A DNA stretch of 64,000 nucleotides from Labyrinthula sp. Ha (GCA_015227615.1 JAALGZ010000020.1:310001-374000), one strand, 5' to 3'. Counted from the first letter of the stretch, positions 46,083 through 59,783 are shown. Notes: a model not told the origin generated them from the sequence alone. Translations and numbers: made by a program.

Positions 46083-47833
46083 CTGTGTTCTAAATTTAAA
46101 TTTAAATTTGCCATGGACATGTCTGCACTAAAAATTTGCTGTTCTCATGCTTACCTATATTTGTCATACGGAGATCGGATGGTAGAACCCGGGGGCCTTT
46201 TTATGAGTCCAGGATTCTTTTCTTTAAGGTGGAGCCAACACAAAAGACTGTCACTATCTTTTTGAGTTTCCTCAACATTGGAGTCCTGTAGTTTCCTAAT
46301 GCATTTATTCCATTCCTGGATTGAAACATATTCTTGACTGGTAAGCGTACTCTTTAATTTTAGCTTCTTAAAACTAAAATCTTCCTTTTCATTTCTCTTA
46401 ACAAATAGCCGATGTTTTTGTGTCATGTCGTCAAAAGGATTTGTAAGAGTTGCGTTCTTAAAATTCTCGGCAAGTTCACTAAGACGATCAAAATCGTATA
46501 GATTAACAGCATTCCAATCCGCAAAGCGTGTTACAAGGTAATTTAGTTTTTTCTTATTAAAATCACTTGTCATTCGAACACACTGTTTTTTCAATGAGGT
46601 TAATGTATTAATATCTGAAAAAAGAAGAACATCATCTTCAACAAATACTAAACAATCTGGACTAGTAGCAGGTTTAAAGAAATACTCTTCTTGCAATAGT
46701 TGAAAAGCATTTAAGAAAGATAATATAATACTTGGTTTACCCAAAGGAATATGAGTCCATGTGTCATCGTGGTAGTGAGGAGATACGTATAAACTAAATC
46801 TGGAAGCTTGAAGCAACAGAGTATTCAAACTCTGAACAGTATTTGTATGAAACCCATTAAATATTCTAAATTCGTATCCTTTAGAAGAAAAGTCCATTTG
46901 CATAGAGTTTAAGTTCTTGTGCCGCTCTGGATGTGAAAACTCCAAGGGGAGTTTTAAAGCAGCAAAAAGAAGTTTGATCTTATCAGTTTTCTTAGAGCTC
47001 ACATCTATGTTTCCTTGGGCAAGATTTGAGTAGTCAAACCGTTGAACTTGATTTAGAGGCAAAAAATTTCTGTTCTCGTAATTCAAGCTTGTAATATGAA
47101 AATAAAACCCATAGATTTCATAATGTGTTTCTTTATTTAATGTTGCTCTCAGTTTACAATTGAGAAAATATGGATGCTGTTGAAAAGTTTGCAAACAGAT
47201 TTTATATTCTTTTGCAGAAAAAAAAGTTTGCAACCCTTTTTTTGACTTCTTTGCTATCTCTCTTAACAAATCGGCGTAGTAAAAAAAGCTAATTTGTGTT
47301 TCAGTACTCTTTTTGCTTAAGAGTCCATGCTCTTGGAAAAAGGATACACTTTTATTAGAAAATAGATCAGATGAGTTGGTTAATATAAAATTCGTAGAGT
47401 TAAAGTAAATATTAGGATCTCTGAGATTGCCATCAGCAGAAGTGTTTAATTTTGCTTGCCAATTTAAAGGGAGAAAAAGATACTTGTCATTTACATGGAG
47501 TACAGCCAATTTACTAAGAATGGAAAGCAAACTAAAAGATATTAGATAATCTTCAGAAAAAATAAAATTTTCTGACCCAAAAAAAGTGTTTTTTGTTGCT
47601 AGTGATCGAAAGATATTTTCCATGTTTATATGATTCAACTCTGACCGGAAGTTAACTATTTCGGTTTCTTCAGAGAGAAGATTACTTATCTTCTGGATAC
47701 CAGAAAGAACTGAGAAGAAACGTTTTGATCGTAGGGGAACTGATTCCTTTATTGTATCTACATTATCAACAAGGAAGATGTTTAGCTTTGAAACAACTAA
47801 AGCAACAAAGGAAAACAAGAGTAGAACTATCAT
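46049..47833 (-). CDS. putative secretory-pathway glycosyltransferase (GT-A-like)
   Basis: ATG at 47833; the first exon, 47833-46152, encodes 560 residues. MIVLLLFSFVALVVS is a signal peptide or anchor, and several Asn-X-Ser/Thr sites follow (FNSTNF, TNSSDL, SNKSVS). The C-terminal half contains SLNTLLLQASRF, then SFLNAFQLLQEEYF and CLVFVEDDVLLFSD; an EDD after hydrophobic residues is the metal/nucleotide-sugar motif of GT-A enzymes, and the spacing recalls PGAP4 or MGAT4 enzymes, but similarity is weak. The frame meets TAA inside a perfect local donor: a 27-nt intron GTAAGC..TTTTTAG would replace the last Arg and stop with 28 further codons, ending at 46049 inside the amine-oxidase 3' end (34-bp antisense overlap). 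If unspliced, the stop is at 46151. Two CCAAT boxes precede it. Confidence 0.6.
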
Positions 47834-47861
47834 TTCTCATCTGCGTAATATGGTTGGTTGG

Positions 47862-47879
47862 CCAATCTTATTTGATTGG
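47862..47879. promoter_or_regulatory. opposed CCAAT boxes before the glycosyltransferase-like gene
   Basis: CCAAT at 47862-47866 and ATTGG at 47875-47879 lie 29-46 bp upstream of the ATG at 47833. GGTTGGTTGG just before adds related repeats. Same placement as at the mS29 and UPF0598 promoters. Confidence 0.45.
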
Positions 47880-47899
47880 TTGTTCTTCAGGCTTTAACG

Positions 47900-50800
47900 A
47901 ATCTATTTATTCTTTTTAATAATACAATTATAAATCAAATCAATCTTTATGTTTTACAATTCAATTTAAGTGATATTCATATTATTCTGAACCACATTGA
48001 GTGAGTTTTGGTATTATTACGAGTTTTTTTCTAATTTTGACTGTATGAACCTATCTTTGCTTAAATTTTGATGCTTTGAGTTTCTTACTGCTCTTGAATT
48101 TTGACAACGTTCTCTGATCTTCCATGCTCGCACGGTTACTCTTTTCTCTTGTCGATAGGATTCAAACCCATGTTCTTGTTTCTTTCTAGTTATTCCTTTC
48201 CAGGATAAAGAGCATATACCATGGAATAATCCTTGAATACAACGTTATTGCCAATGGCTCCCCTAGAATTTCGCATCAACATTTTGTTTGAGGAAAACAA
48301 ACCTGGAAATTTGGATTAATTGTCCTGGAAAGTATGAACTTCTAGAAACCTATCAGATCAGATGGTTCATTTTGAATGGATTTTCATGCGAAGTAAATAT
48401 GAAATAAGGGTTCTTGGATGATTTGATCCGTGGAGCATGTTGTCCAACAAAATGTGATATGTCATAATAAAAAATTGGAAATATCATTTAAGCAATAGAA
48501 AACTTGTAAACAAATTTTTTAAAATTTCAAAATTAATAAAAATTTTATGTGAGATTCGATATTATTCCTCAAACAGTACCATCAATACTGTTAGTAAGAC
48601 TTTACAGAGGAAACTCATGCAAGGTGCTGATCCTCCATCCCACCAAAGCTCAGAATTCAACTAAGCAGTCACTAAGAGGTAATAATGAAAAAATATATGT
48701 TCAGCTGAATTTGAAAAACTCAAAATGTATAGCTGAATACCAAAGTCCTAGATATAGCACTGGAGAGCCAGACACCAACTTATCACTTCCTCCCGGTCCA
48801 CAAAACATCACCACAAAGTCGAGATTCTCCCATCATCCTTTTGCAGCTCAGGAGAGGACTCCTTAATGGTTCTCCTTGTTGAAAAATACCAATGCCAAAA
48901 CTTGACCCCCACCATCACCTTCATCCATCCAACATGATCCTTTAGAATTAAATAGAGCCGCATCAAGAGAACAGCAAAATGACTTGAACATAAACCCTCA
49001 GTAATCCATAGTCAGTGTATGATGTGTAAGCGAATAAACTATTCTTAGTGAAAAATTGACCAGTGGAAGCGAATAGAGTAACTCCTTCTAATTTCTAAAT
49101 TTACATATCCTTTCAGGAAACTAAACAAGCACGCCTAACAAAAATTCTGGCCCCCACTTAGATTCTGCAACACCTGGGTGAAACTACATCATAGATGAAA
49201 TTCAAACAAGCTCTACTCAGGAATCATAAGAACAACTTAATAACATATCAAATTCTGCTGTAATTAAATTCCAAGGTTACTTAGATAGTTCATTTGTCAA
49301 AAGGTGGAATAAACATCTGAAAGTTGCAGTCACGCTTAGTCTTGGTATCATGGATATCCAGTAGCTGAATGGGGTCTCAAAACTTTCAACATGATATATT
49401 GGCTCAGGATAGATTTCCACATTCTTTTGTTTTTTTTCACTGTTGTTATTTCATACAAATTCTCGGGTTCAAGAAAATTCTGTGTATGGCTCAGACGGCG
49501 CTTGAACCTGGCAGAATATTTCCTTCCATCATTCATAATTTAACTGGAATGTTAACAAACCCAAAAAGTATTACCTTGCACAGGAACGAGAAACAAATAC
49601 GATTTAAGCTGAAGAATAGCTAAGCACACAATCTTGGGTGAACCTATCTAGTATTGAAAACAGATTAATAGCTAGGTTAATTCACGCATATGATTTAGCT
49701 CATAAAGCCAAACTAACTCCTAAAATTCCATTTGCGTAGATACTCTCATTTGAACAGGCTTATGGACCGAATAAGACTCATGCGAGAAAGATAAACCTAT
49801 ATCAATACAAAAAAAGAAACGAGGGAGAGCAGAGAGTAAATGATGCAAACAAAAATGATTTAAACATCATGTGAAAGGTGAGTAGGTGAATGTGCAATGG
49901 TAACTCTTTTTGCTTTAGCTTAAAAACCTCTGTACTGCTAGATTTTGCAATCAAATTTTTTACAGACGAATTGCACTTCTTGTTGCTTTAGGTCTAGACC
50001 AATCACGTACTTTGCTCACTTTTACCTGTGTTTATCGCATGGTTGTTTTGCTTGCTATGTTTATTTTCATATTATATTTTAGTTGTAGCAAAGTATATTC
50101 TCATTTCTTACTTGCAGAACTATAGAGCATAAGAAATAGTTGTTGAGAGTAGGTTTCGTGGACACTTTTCTATAGTCATTTTGGAAGAAATAGAGCTGTC
50201 AGATAAATAGTTGTCCTCTCTTTCGGCTTATTTCTTCAACATATTGTTCTTCACTAAATGTTTCACTAATATACTGTATATAGATGGTTTTCTAATGTGT
50301 CAAGTTACCGCCATTACTTCATCAGTTGCCTTGACAGTAGAATACAAGAGAATTAAATTTCTCATTGCAAAAAAAAGTCAAAGATATGAGTATTTCTTGG
50401 GTTAAAATTTTGAATTGAATAATATATCATTTGGACCTGAACTATAAGAAGGACTTAGTATAATTAAAAAATATTTAATTTAGTATAATGTAATCAAATT
50501 GCTACATTGGTAATGATGCTACACAATGATACCTTTATTTTTTAAAGTTCCTAGGCACGCAAAAGATGTAGAGCTAGCTAGAGGAAGTGCAAGCATTTCA
50601 TATACAATGAACTTAGCATAGAACTCAGTCCTCTTTATAATTAGTTATATTTAATATTCAAATAATTCAGTTATCCCCGAGAGAGAGACACTATTAGTTG
50701 CACCTGTCAATTAAATTCTTAGGCGACTACAGCAGCAAGCTCAAAATTTTTTTTGATTAGGTTCTTAAATAACTTAACAATTATATTAGGACTTGAAACC

Positions 50801-53800
50801 AGGGTTTACAAGCACCGAAATAATTTTCTGCCTGGTTTCTATTACTTGTCGCTTGCTTTGGTAGCTAGACACTTCTATATTAAAATAGTAAAATCTAGAG
50901 TCATTAAAAAATAACACTTCATGAACCAGGTAAGAAGATTTCGCAATGAACTTAATGTTAATCTTATGGAGGAAATGATCAGTGATAGTATAGAATGCAT
51001 ACAAAGCTTGCTTGTCTTATAAAAAAACCAAATATTCCAACTTATGTAATCAGTATAGGTTTTAAGGATTAAGACCCCTTGATCCGCGCCCGTTCTCTCT
51101 TTAAAATACCAAAAATATGATAAAAAGTATTATATTACATCTCCTATGTCCTTGGGTATGATTACAGGGTGGGCCGTCATTGAAGGCTATTTCTAGCTTT
51201 CGGGGATTTTTCGGACTAGCTGAATGTGTCTTAGTGAGTTTTGATATCCTATTTTATTTGAAGTGTAGAACGAATAGGGAGTTATAGAGTAATTAGTTGT
51301 CTTGTTTTTACTGAGTGAGAAACGAGGAGCTCATTGAGGATTTATAAGTGAGAAAACATCTAATTTTTATTAAATGAGAAACAGGTCCTCATTAGGGGCG
51401 CTTAGTTCGATGACCGAACTTTGAGAATCACCGCTTTCTTAATTAGAGGATTTCTCACTTAGTATTCATAGTTCTGGGCAAGGTAATTGTTTTATCAGTG
51501 AACAACAATGAAGAACTAGATCTAGACATACATATTTATACACTTCATTCAGCTCGTCTATATGGACAGAATACAAAACGATCAAGTTCATGAAAGTGTA
51601 TTATGGCTTAATCTAAAATTAAATTGAAATTAAAAATAGTTCAAAACTATATCCTAACTATGCCTATCTCTTATAAGCGTTTCTTTTCATAAGTATTCTA
51701 GAACAATAAATAAAATGGGATACATGGAACGTTTGTAGTTCAACATATCTAACATACCCGGCTATTTTTATAGCTAATAACTCTAATATTTTGTATACCA
51801 AAGTAAATAAAAAAAAATCAAAGTCAGACTAAGCACGGAATACCTAAGAAATAGAATAATAACACGTTTTCAATAAGTAGAACCATTAGTTATTTATTAT
51901 GCGTAGATAATTTCGGGTATAGTTCTGGCTTTTCAGTAGTTACCGCAGTCAAAGTTCTCCAATCCGGTCCACACTAAGCTAGAAGTTTATTATGCAGAAG
52001 AAAGCTATGGCTGGACCTAGTTTTATATACAGCAAACCCGTTAGTCAAGTAAATTTTCATATATTTTGACAAGTATTCTCTTCTTATCATGGAAATAATT
52101 AGAGTTCCATCACAAAGATTATAGTGCTATGGTAACAATTAGAGTTCCATGGTATTAGAAGAGCTGGGCGCTTTCTCCACTACCTCAAACAACAAGTGTA
52201 TTTTTCTACCCAATAGTGGTAGAAATGGTAGAAATATAGAACACACTCTTATACCGAACGGAATTTTCCTCAACCTAGGCGGATGTATTATCAAAACCCA
52301 GAATCATATTCATAGTTAACTGTTTATATCTAGAACACCAATATTCTTTCATTGCAAAAAGAATGGAAAGACATGGAAAATATTTCATTTAAGAAGTAAA
52401 ACACTCTAAATTCATAAATATCGCATTTAAATACCTTAAAAAAGAATGGCAATTGCCCAGTTGACATTTTTTCTTCTCTTAGAAATCTTTTCTACCATCC
52501 CAAAATGTTATATTCTTATTATAATTCTTAATTGAGCAGTTAGTCAGTTTGGTTTTGACTTGAAAATATCGCTAACTTGACAGTGAAGGACTCTTTTGCA
52601 GTAGATGACACAGTTTTTATGTCACTACACGTCTTTCCTTAATTTCCTGCTCCCTTTTTGCTACTGCATGGGTGATTACGGATCTCAAACTTCTGTTCAG
52701 CTACTCAAATTCACCCTGTCAATGATACGGACAATAACGATTGCTTTCTGATATACGTTTGCACAATATAAACTTTTTATAGAAAGCATCTATCTATATG
52801 ATCAACTCTTGTACAGATCGAGATTATCTAATCTAACAGTTCAAAAAAGCTCCATTTCCTTTTCTCAGCTTACTTATACTTTTATAATATGTTTTTTGCA
52901 CTCGAGTACTCATGGAATAGATAAATGCAAATGTTTGTATATATATCTTGAAAAAAATATTTTTAACATTCATAATGTTTAAAATATTGCACAAAAGAAT
53001 TTTTTTGAACAATAGACATTCCTTACATCCTTCATATACATTTTAAATGAAAATAACCTCAGTAGCAATATTCTAGAGTACTATTCATGTAATAATATAC
53101 TTCATTCCAGCTATCAAGAAATCGGTTATATTTCCGTTTAAAAAGAAAAAAGTTGCAGAACAATATATCGGACACTCTTATCTTTATCTGGAACATGAAT
53201 CTAAGTTATAGCAGCTAATTGCAATTTTTTTATCTTATGGTGCAAGAATATAGTGAAACATACAATCGCTTGTTACCTGACACACTTATATCGATACATA
53301 TTCTATACAAGAAAAATATACGACTTCGAATTCTAAGCCGATTTCACGAAGACTTATATCCCAAATCAATATATCAAAAGTAGTGGCTGGGTAAGAATAT
53401 TCGAAAGGTAAAGTTCATATTATCACCCGGCTATTACCAATGAAAGTAATATAGTATCCCACCTTTTGAATATATTTTAGGCATGATCTGTCTTCTTTCA
53501 TAAGTTTCACTTTGTAAACTTTATTCTTAATCTCTTACAATGCACTTATTTATTTCCTTCTCTACAGTTACCCAGGAATAACTATCAATACTTCCAGATT
53601 CAAAAATTAAGAAATACGGTTAAATCTGCTTCTGTAACTCAGAAAGACTACAAGTATTTTTCTTATTTTTTTAAGATCTTCATAGTTCTTGTAGGTGGAA
53701 CTTTAGCTTGGAAAAATAAAGGTTACAAGTTCTGTAACAAATACATTAATAACTCATGAATTTTTTAAGTATATAAATATTATATTATTCATTGTTTACT

Positions 53801-56800
53801 CTAATAGTCCTACTATATTTCTTATAACTTCGTTAAAACAGTTTTACCAGAATTTGCTTTTATCTTGACATGATTCTTAAAATACTATCATAGCAAATAT
53901 ATAATCTTTCTAAGTTAGATCCAAACACTTAGTTATCTTGAGAAGGACAAAGCAAAATATATTTTTCTTCATGAAAATATAATAAACATAGACAAAATTA
54001 TGATAAAGAAAAACTTTACACTCACAAATAAGAATTAAAAGCATTAACTCTAGCTCCTCAATTTCTCATTTTTTCAATGGAATATTCATTTACCAATTTT
54101 CTTCGAATTAATGCGATTTCAAAATTTTGTAATTACCTTTATTGAGCTTGCCTCTTCCAATCAAAGTACCAATAACCTCCAGAGGAATTTTTTCTGATGT
54201 CTAAACGTTCACACAATCTTCCATCATGAACATCGTGTATAAACTATAGGGCTTATTATAAATATACCAATATCATTAAACAGATGAGTTTATTTGCCAT
54301 TCAACAAGACCTTCCAGTCAAACAACCATTTCTAGTTTAATCCTTTTACAGTGCTGCAGCACCCATTGACAACATCTGAACTAGATTAAACACAGGAGCT
54401 GTATTAAACTTATCATTTAACTGGTTCCTTAAGTAAATTTGAACATTTGGCCAATGATGTCTTATTCTTGGACTCTGATGCTTGAATATCCAAGAAAATT
54501 AAAGTAGAATTGGTTTTCACTAATATCCAAAGCTAATACGTTTTTCCTGTTGTTCCTCTGATTCTACATATTCTAAATTAAGATGTGGTAATACATAGAG
54601 AGAGCAATCAGTTTGATTAAAATTGCCATACTTTGCAAACAATTAGTAACAAAGAAGGTTTAATTTTGTCAGTTTTTTTTTCAAATTACTTTCTTTAAAA
54701 CTATAATTAATACATGAAAATTACTAAAAGTTATCAACCGAACAATTCATATTTCATACATTCTCTGATACTTTTCCAAAGAATTGCCGCGTAACTTATA
54801 TCATTGTACACCAAAATAAGGATGAACATGGACAACACAGACGTATATTATTCATTTCCCTTTAAAAGTATAAGGACATTTGGTCTTCTTGAATACTGCA
54901 GCCGTGAAGGCAGAACTAAACAAGAAACTAACGTGGATCTGATTTAGACATTTGTGTTATTCTCTTAATATTATTAAATTTTGTTGCACTAAATTGAAGA
55001 TAAACAAATATAAAATTGGCTTTTTAATATATTAGGAGTTGATCCAAATGTTGAGGAATTGTCCAATACTAATGAAAAAGTATTTTCAAGAGCATAAATG
55101 CGACAAAAATTTTAAAGTAAGATCAAAATAATACTGACTGATACTTAAGTTTTTTTTTATTTGTTTCGCACCTTTGGAAGAAGGTATCTGTTTCGAGCTT
55201 TTGACTATTTCACTTTGATGGTTGATAATTTTTATCAGTCTAGCTACTATCAATGGCAAAAGGTGCAACTATTGTACAAAGAGCACATACTTATATTATC
55301 TGTTACTGTACAGTGATAAAACAAGTGTAGCCTTAAGAACCAGTTATTATCTATCAGGAATAAATTTCATACACACTACTCTGTTTTTGGCCCGAATGTT
55401 TATAGATTTAAATTATTTTAAGATTTTTCATAATTTATGGATATTAGACTGCCCGTACAATGCCATGGCATGAAATTCTGCGTTACAAATAATTAATATA
55501 GTCGTCTTCACAGTAGGAAGATAAGTGTCATCTCAAAATTGTTCTCAAATCAAGGTCTATTTAATGAATAGGGTCAAAAACTTACCAGAATCCCTGATTG
55601 CGAAACTGGAGATCCTCAAAACTCTTCGAAGCTTTCCAATAAAATACTTAGTCAATTCCTTAAAAACCCTCAATGAAGGTTTGGGTCACATGTCCATTGC
55701 ACCTTGGGTTCAGACCTCTTTTTACTGAAAGGAAGACTAAGTAATATATAACCAAGGGGTTAGATGTTTGAATTCAGGGGGATAAAGAAAACATCTGATA
55801 TAATATATAAGTTACCAGTAAGGGTGATGATCAAATTCCCAATTGAGTTTCCAGGCCAATTTCTTAACGATTTCCTCACTAAATCTTCCGATAAGTCCCA
55901 AACTACTTACTCAGTAAGAGCTTGGCAACTAATGACTCAGAACTTATCAATGAATTTCTCTTTCCTCAGTGAATATGGTATCGAGACTCACTTAATCCCA
56001 CGAAAAATTTCTCAACAGTTCTAGTTATTGCTCAATGATCAGCTAAGATCCACCCCTAGCTACGAAGTATTTCCTGGAAAGCTCTACAGGAAGGTTTCAC
56101 AGGTTAAAGTAAACAGTTATATAGTTCATCTTAATGAAGACAAAGTGTATATCGTTCCTCAAGATTTTGCGCTTAAATAGAGTTCATTAGAAAATATTTG
56201 GGCTTATTAACCTATTTCTCAAGTCTGGCTGTTATCAATCTTGCATGATTATCCAATACTTAGATCGCTCTTGTTTAAGTTGCAAAAGATTCAGATATGA
56301 TTGTTTCAAATATTTTTGTGACTTTCTATTCATCAGTTTTACCCATTCGGATTAGAATTTATGTGTTTATGTGTGAGAGTTAAGCTAGGAATATGTTATT
56401 TAAGATGTTAAAGATGTATAATTTTGTAAGTTTTTCTGAAGTGCTTCATGCGTTATGGGGAGGATGCCAATTCATCCCCAGCTTTATTGTATTAATATGG
56501 ATACTGAAGCTGTGAGTATATGTCAGTTTTTGTTGAGATCTAGATCCTCGAAAATGGGTCATTGGGAAAGATGTTTCTTCGGCAAGTTTAAACCAACTCG
56601 ACAGGGACTTGTGTGTGGATCCCTGTACTTTTGATGTACGTGTAAGATAGATGAGAAGGGGGATTAAAAAAAGACATTACTAAAATAAGTGCGTAATATT
56701 GACCAGATCAGAGATTGTAGTTTCTAGTAATATATCGAGCATGTTAGATTTCGTTAATAGGACTATCCACCTTTATTACTTTAATATGAGAGAAATAGTG

Positions 56801-58270
56801 TAAAAGGATAGGATAGTATATTTATGACGTTGGTTAAAATTTATAAAGATAGAGAAGTTGTTTTAGCCATTTTGTCGAGATTAATGTTCTTGCCTAGGTG
56901 TAGGGAAACTTATATAAACATTTATCACCTATCTAACGCTAACAGATCTGATCTGCGGATGACTTTTCAAACTCTTTAAGCTCTACCAACCTATAGTTAA
57001 CCTCTTTATCAGATAGTTGTATTTTACAAGATTCTTTCTGTTGAAAATTAATCTTCTTTGAACGCTATCTTGTGTATTTGTACGCACTTTACTTATCTTT
57101 GTTAAGTCTTAGCTCCTGCCCGTTCTTATTTTTCTACCGGAATAGATTATAAGTTATTCAAAAGGATCAGAAACCTGAGATCTTATCCAATTGCTAATTT
57201 ATCTTAAAAAGCATTTTGTCCAGAGTAACTGTAGTAAATTATCAATCTCAATATACTAATAATTCTTATAAGACTTTTTCGCACAATGCCTCCTTGAAAA
57301 ACGAGCCACCACTCTAAGAACTTCTATGTAGATCTGCCCTAAATACAACGGCATCGAAGCCTACTTTAATACCTTACTCTAGAAGCATGATAATATTCTT
57401 TACATCTCTTACTATTTGCTTTACATAGTTTATAATTTTATTAGAAAATCAAAAACGTTCACTACTTCATTGCTACCTCCATGGAAATTTAGATTTTATT
57501 ATCATCAAAGTGAAATAATAGCTAAATAGCTAAAGTACTAATATCATTATAAAGAAATTTTATATATCTATATATTTTGGGAATTATCCTTAGAATAATA
57601 GTAACATTAAAAGTATGTGAAAGATAAGCGATAATTCCATCCTTAAACCATGAGACCAAGAGTAAATAGATCAAAATGAGAATGTTAACTACCAAGTGCA
57701 TTTGAGGGTTACCATTAGTGATAGAAAGTAACTTCAGAATATCTTTAGGCGTAGAACTCGCTCGAATGTTTGGATCAGAGAGAAGAAATTCTATTACTAT
57801 CAAAACATTGAATGTTATCCGTAGAATTACAGCCTATAGCTACTATTTCTATCAGCTAACTCGAGAAGTTAAGATTTTGCTCTATAACATAAAGAGCCCA
57901 ATAACTCCTTAAGAAAAAACAAAGTTCTACCTTTAACCCAACTAGTTGTCGATTCTTAAGGCAAAATACTCGACCAGAGAAACTTCTTACCTTCAGTATG
58001 TTTTTAAATCACTAAGACTACATCAACTCCACGTCATCTGGTAAACTACATGAAAGTTTGTTCCCTTTGTGTGGTGAAACATCCTCTCTAGGAGCGATCT
58101 CATTTGAAGAATTATATTGTTCATAAAACGTGACAAATCTTATCACTGATTTCTAATTACTAACGTTTCAAATTTTGTGTAACAAATTTCTATGTAAAAT
58201 TATTAATTGCCCAAAAGTTTGTAGCGTTTAGATTCTTATTAATATAAAGGACCGGCAAAATTAGTTTACA
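47900..58270. other. largest gene desert (about 10.4 kb)
   Basis: No recognisable host gene. The longest frames (48549-48866, 49369-49623, 55525-55728, 55764-56024, plus) are interrupted and carry no known motif; the 48.5-49.9 kb stretch is somewhat protein-like and less AT-rich, perhaps an old insertion. Around 51.2-51.5 and 55.5-56.1 kb there are many copies of words such as CTCATTGAGG and CCTCAATGA, also seen at 63.1-63.9 kb. The rest is AT-rich and featureless to me. Confidence 0.5.
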
Positions 58271-58285
58271 AAGACCAAATATTTC

Positions 58286-58311
58286 ATTGGTTGCTCCAAT
58301 TACCTCATTGG
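58286..58311. promoter_or_regulatory. three CCAAT/ATTGG boxes immediately before the mS29 ATG
   Basis: ATTGG (58286-58290), CCAAT (58296-58300) and ATTGG (58307-58311) sit 10-35 bp before the start codon at 58321. Such closeness implies a very short 5' UTR, if these are true NF-Y sites upstream of the transcription start. Confidence 0.5.
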
Positions 58312-58320
58312 TCAAAGAAA

Positions 58321-59783
58321 ATGTTAAATAAACTTGGCTATCGGTTGAACTCAAGCAAAAAGTTGGTTAGATACCTTTCTGACAGCGTCAATAAACAAAA
58401 CAAAGTTGCTGCTTTGATTTGCAATACAACAGTTGGTAATCAAAATTTCTCAATAAATTTTAGATAAGATTGATAACGAGGATGTTGGTTCATTTTTCCC
58501 TATTGATGAAAAGTTTCGAAGTATTTTTCCTGAAGGATTAGCAGGTGAATATGAAGGGACACAGAATTTTAAGAGATCAAAGAAGCATCCAGAACATTAT
58601 ATGATTAGAAAATCCGATGTTACTCTCTTGGATGAAATTCGAAACATTTCTTCCCAATCTTCAGCAGCTTGCACCTCTATTCTTGTATCTTTCGTTGAAG
58701 TATTAAATTTAGGTTGATGGTGAACGAGGTACTGGAAAAAGTCTAAGTTTAAATCTTGGAGTTGCATTGGCACGAAACCTTAACTATTTGACTCTCTTTA
58801 TCCCTCACCCTAGACACTGGCTTACAGAAACACATCACTTGGAGAACGGTATATTTTGATTAGTTTGTTTACGTAGGAACTGGAACTGCTCAACCAGCAC
58901 AGCGATCTGAGTTGACACCTAATTTTTTTTCTCAAGGATTAGGAGCTCAAAAAATCTTAAGGAACATAGAAACTAATCACAAAGATTTGTTGATGTCCTT
59001 AGATCAAAAACGAGAATACGACCACCAGTATTACAAGCAAAAATTAAGCGGAAAGGGTACTGGAATTGTTCGTTATGATCTTTAGTTGTTCAGAGCTTAC
59101 ACACCATTGTCCTTCGTGGGCTTCGAGATGTGGGGTTTGCAGCTAACTGTGTTTACGACCTGAGACAGGAGTTGGGATTAGTTCAAGAAGTTCCGGTAAT
59201 GATTGCTGTAGATGAGGTAGATCTTTCCTATCCCTTTATTCCTTAGTTAAATTATTTATACTGGCCAAGTGCATTTTATGCGCAAGGGGAACATATACCT
59301 ACATACAACCTTCTATTGCCTAAGAGTTTTCGATGTATAAATGAAGATGGAGAAATAATTCCTGAGCAGAGATTGAAGAACGGTATAATCCTCGCTGCCA
59401 CATCGAAGGAGTTTAAGGTTCCATTTTCTGGCTACAGGGAACTTGCGGATAAGCGGAAATTTTATCCAGAAAATGATCCCTACTTACCGTTTGACCTAGA
59501 AGGAAATCCTAAGAAATTGCTGGGTTTTGATAAATGCGTGTCGAGTGAAAACTTTAGTAGTTCAGAATTCAGGAGATTCTTTGGCTATTCTAAAAAAATG
59601 AATGCGGCGAATAGAAAGAACATGAAGAAAAATGAGGACAGTATAGATTTGGAGTATTACTACGGAGAGGCAGATAAGAAGTACCAACTTGAGGCTGAGT
59701 TGGAAGAAGATCATATGTATCTCGCAACTTCGCTAAATGCAAATCCGGAAAAACTTCAGCAAACAATGCATCACTACGTATGA
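58321..59783 (+). CDS. DAP3: mitochondrial small-subunit ribosomal protein mS29 (DAP3 GTPase-like)
   Basis: Six exons, 58321-58435, 58464-58684, 58713-58848, 58877-59056, 59086-59216 and 59247-59783, join in frame to 439 aa; introns are 28, 28, 28, 29 and 30 nt. The nucleotide-binding P-loop VDGERGTGKSLSLNLGVALA begins at the second intron junction, followed by FIPHPRHWLT, VMIAVDELNYLYWPSAFY (Walker B region, completed across the fifth intron) and the C-terminal SLNANPEKLQQTMHHYV, which matches the SNANP ending of DAP3. The first 40 residues are basic, consistent with mitochondrial import. mS29 is a guanine-nucleotide-binding protein of the mitoribosomal small-subunit head. It converges with the SLC44 gene (221 bp between stops). 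Confidence 0.94.

Noticed and set aside
48549-49900. Protein-like stretch suggesting an old mobile element
   Set aside because: Multiple stops and no diagnostic protease, RT, integrase or transposase motif; no terminal repeats seen, so no family can be named.
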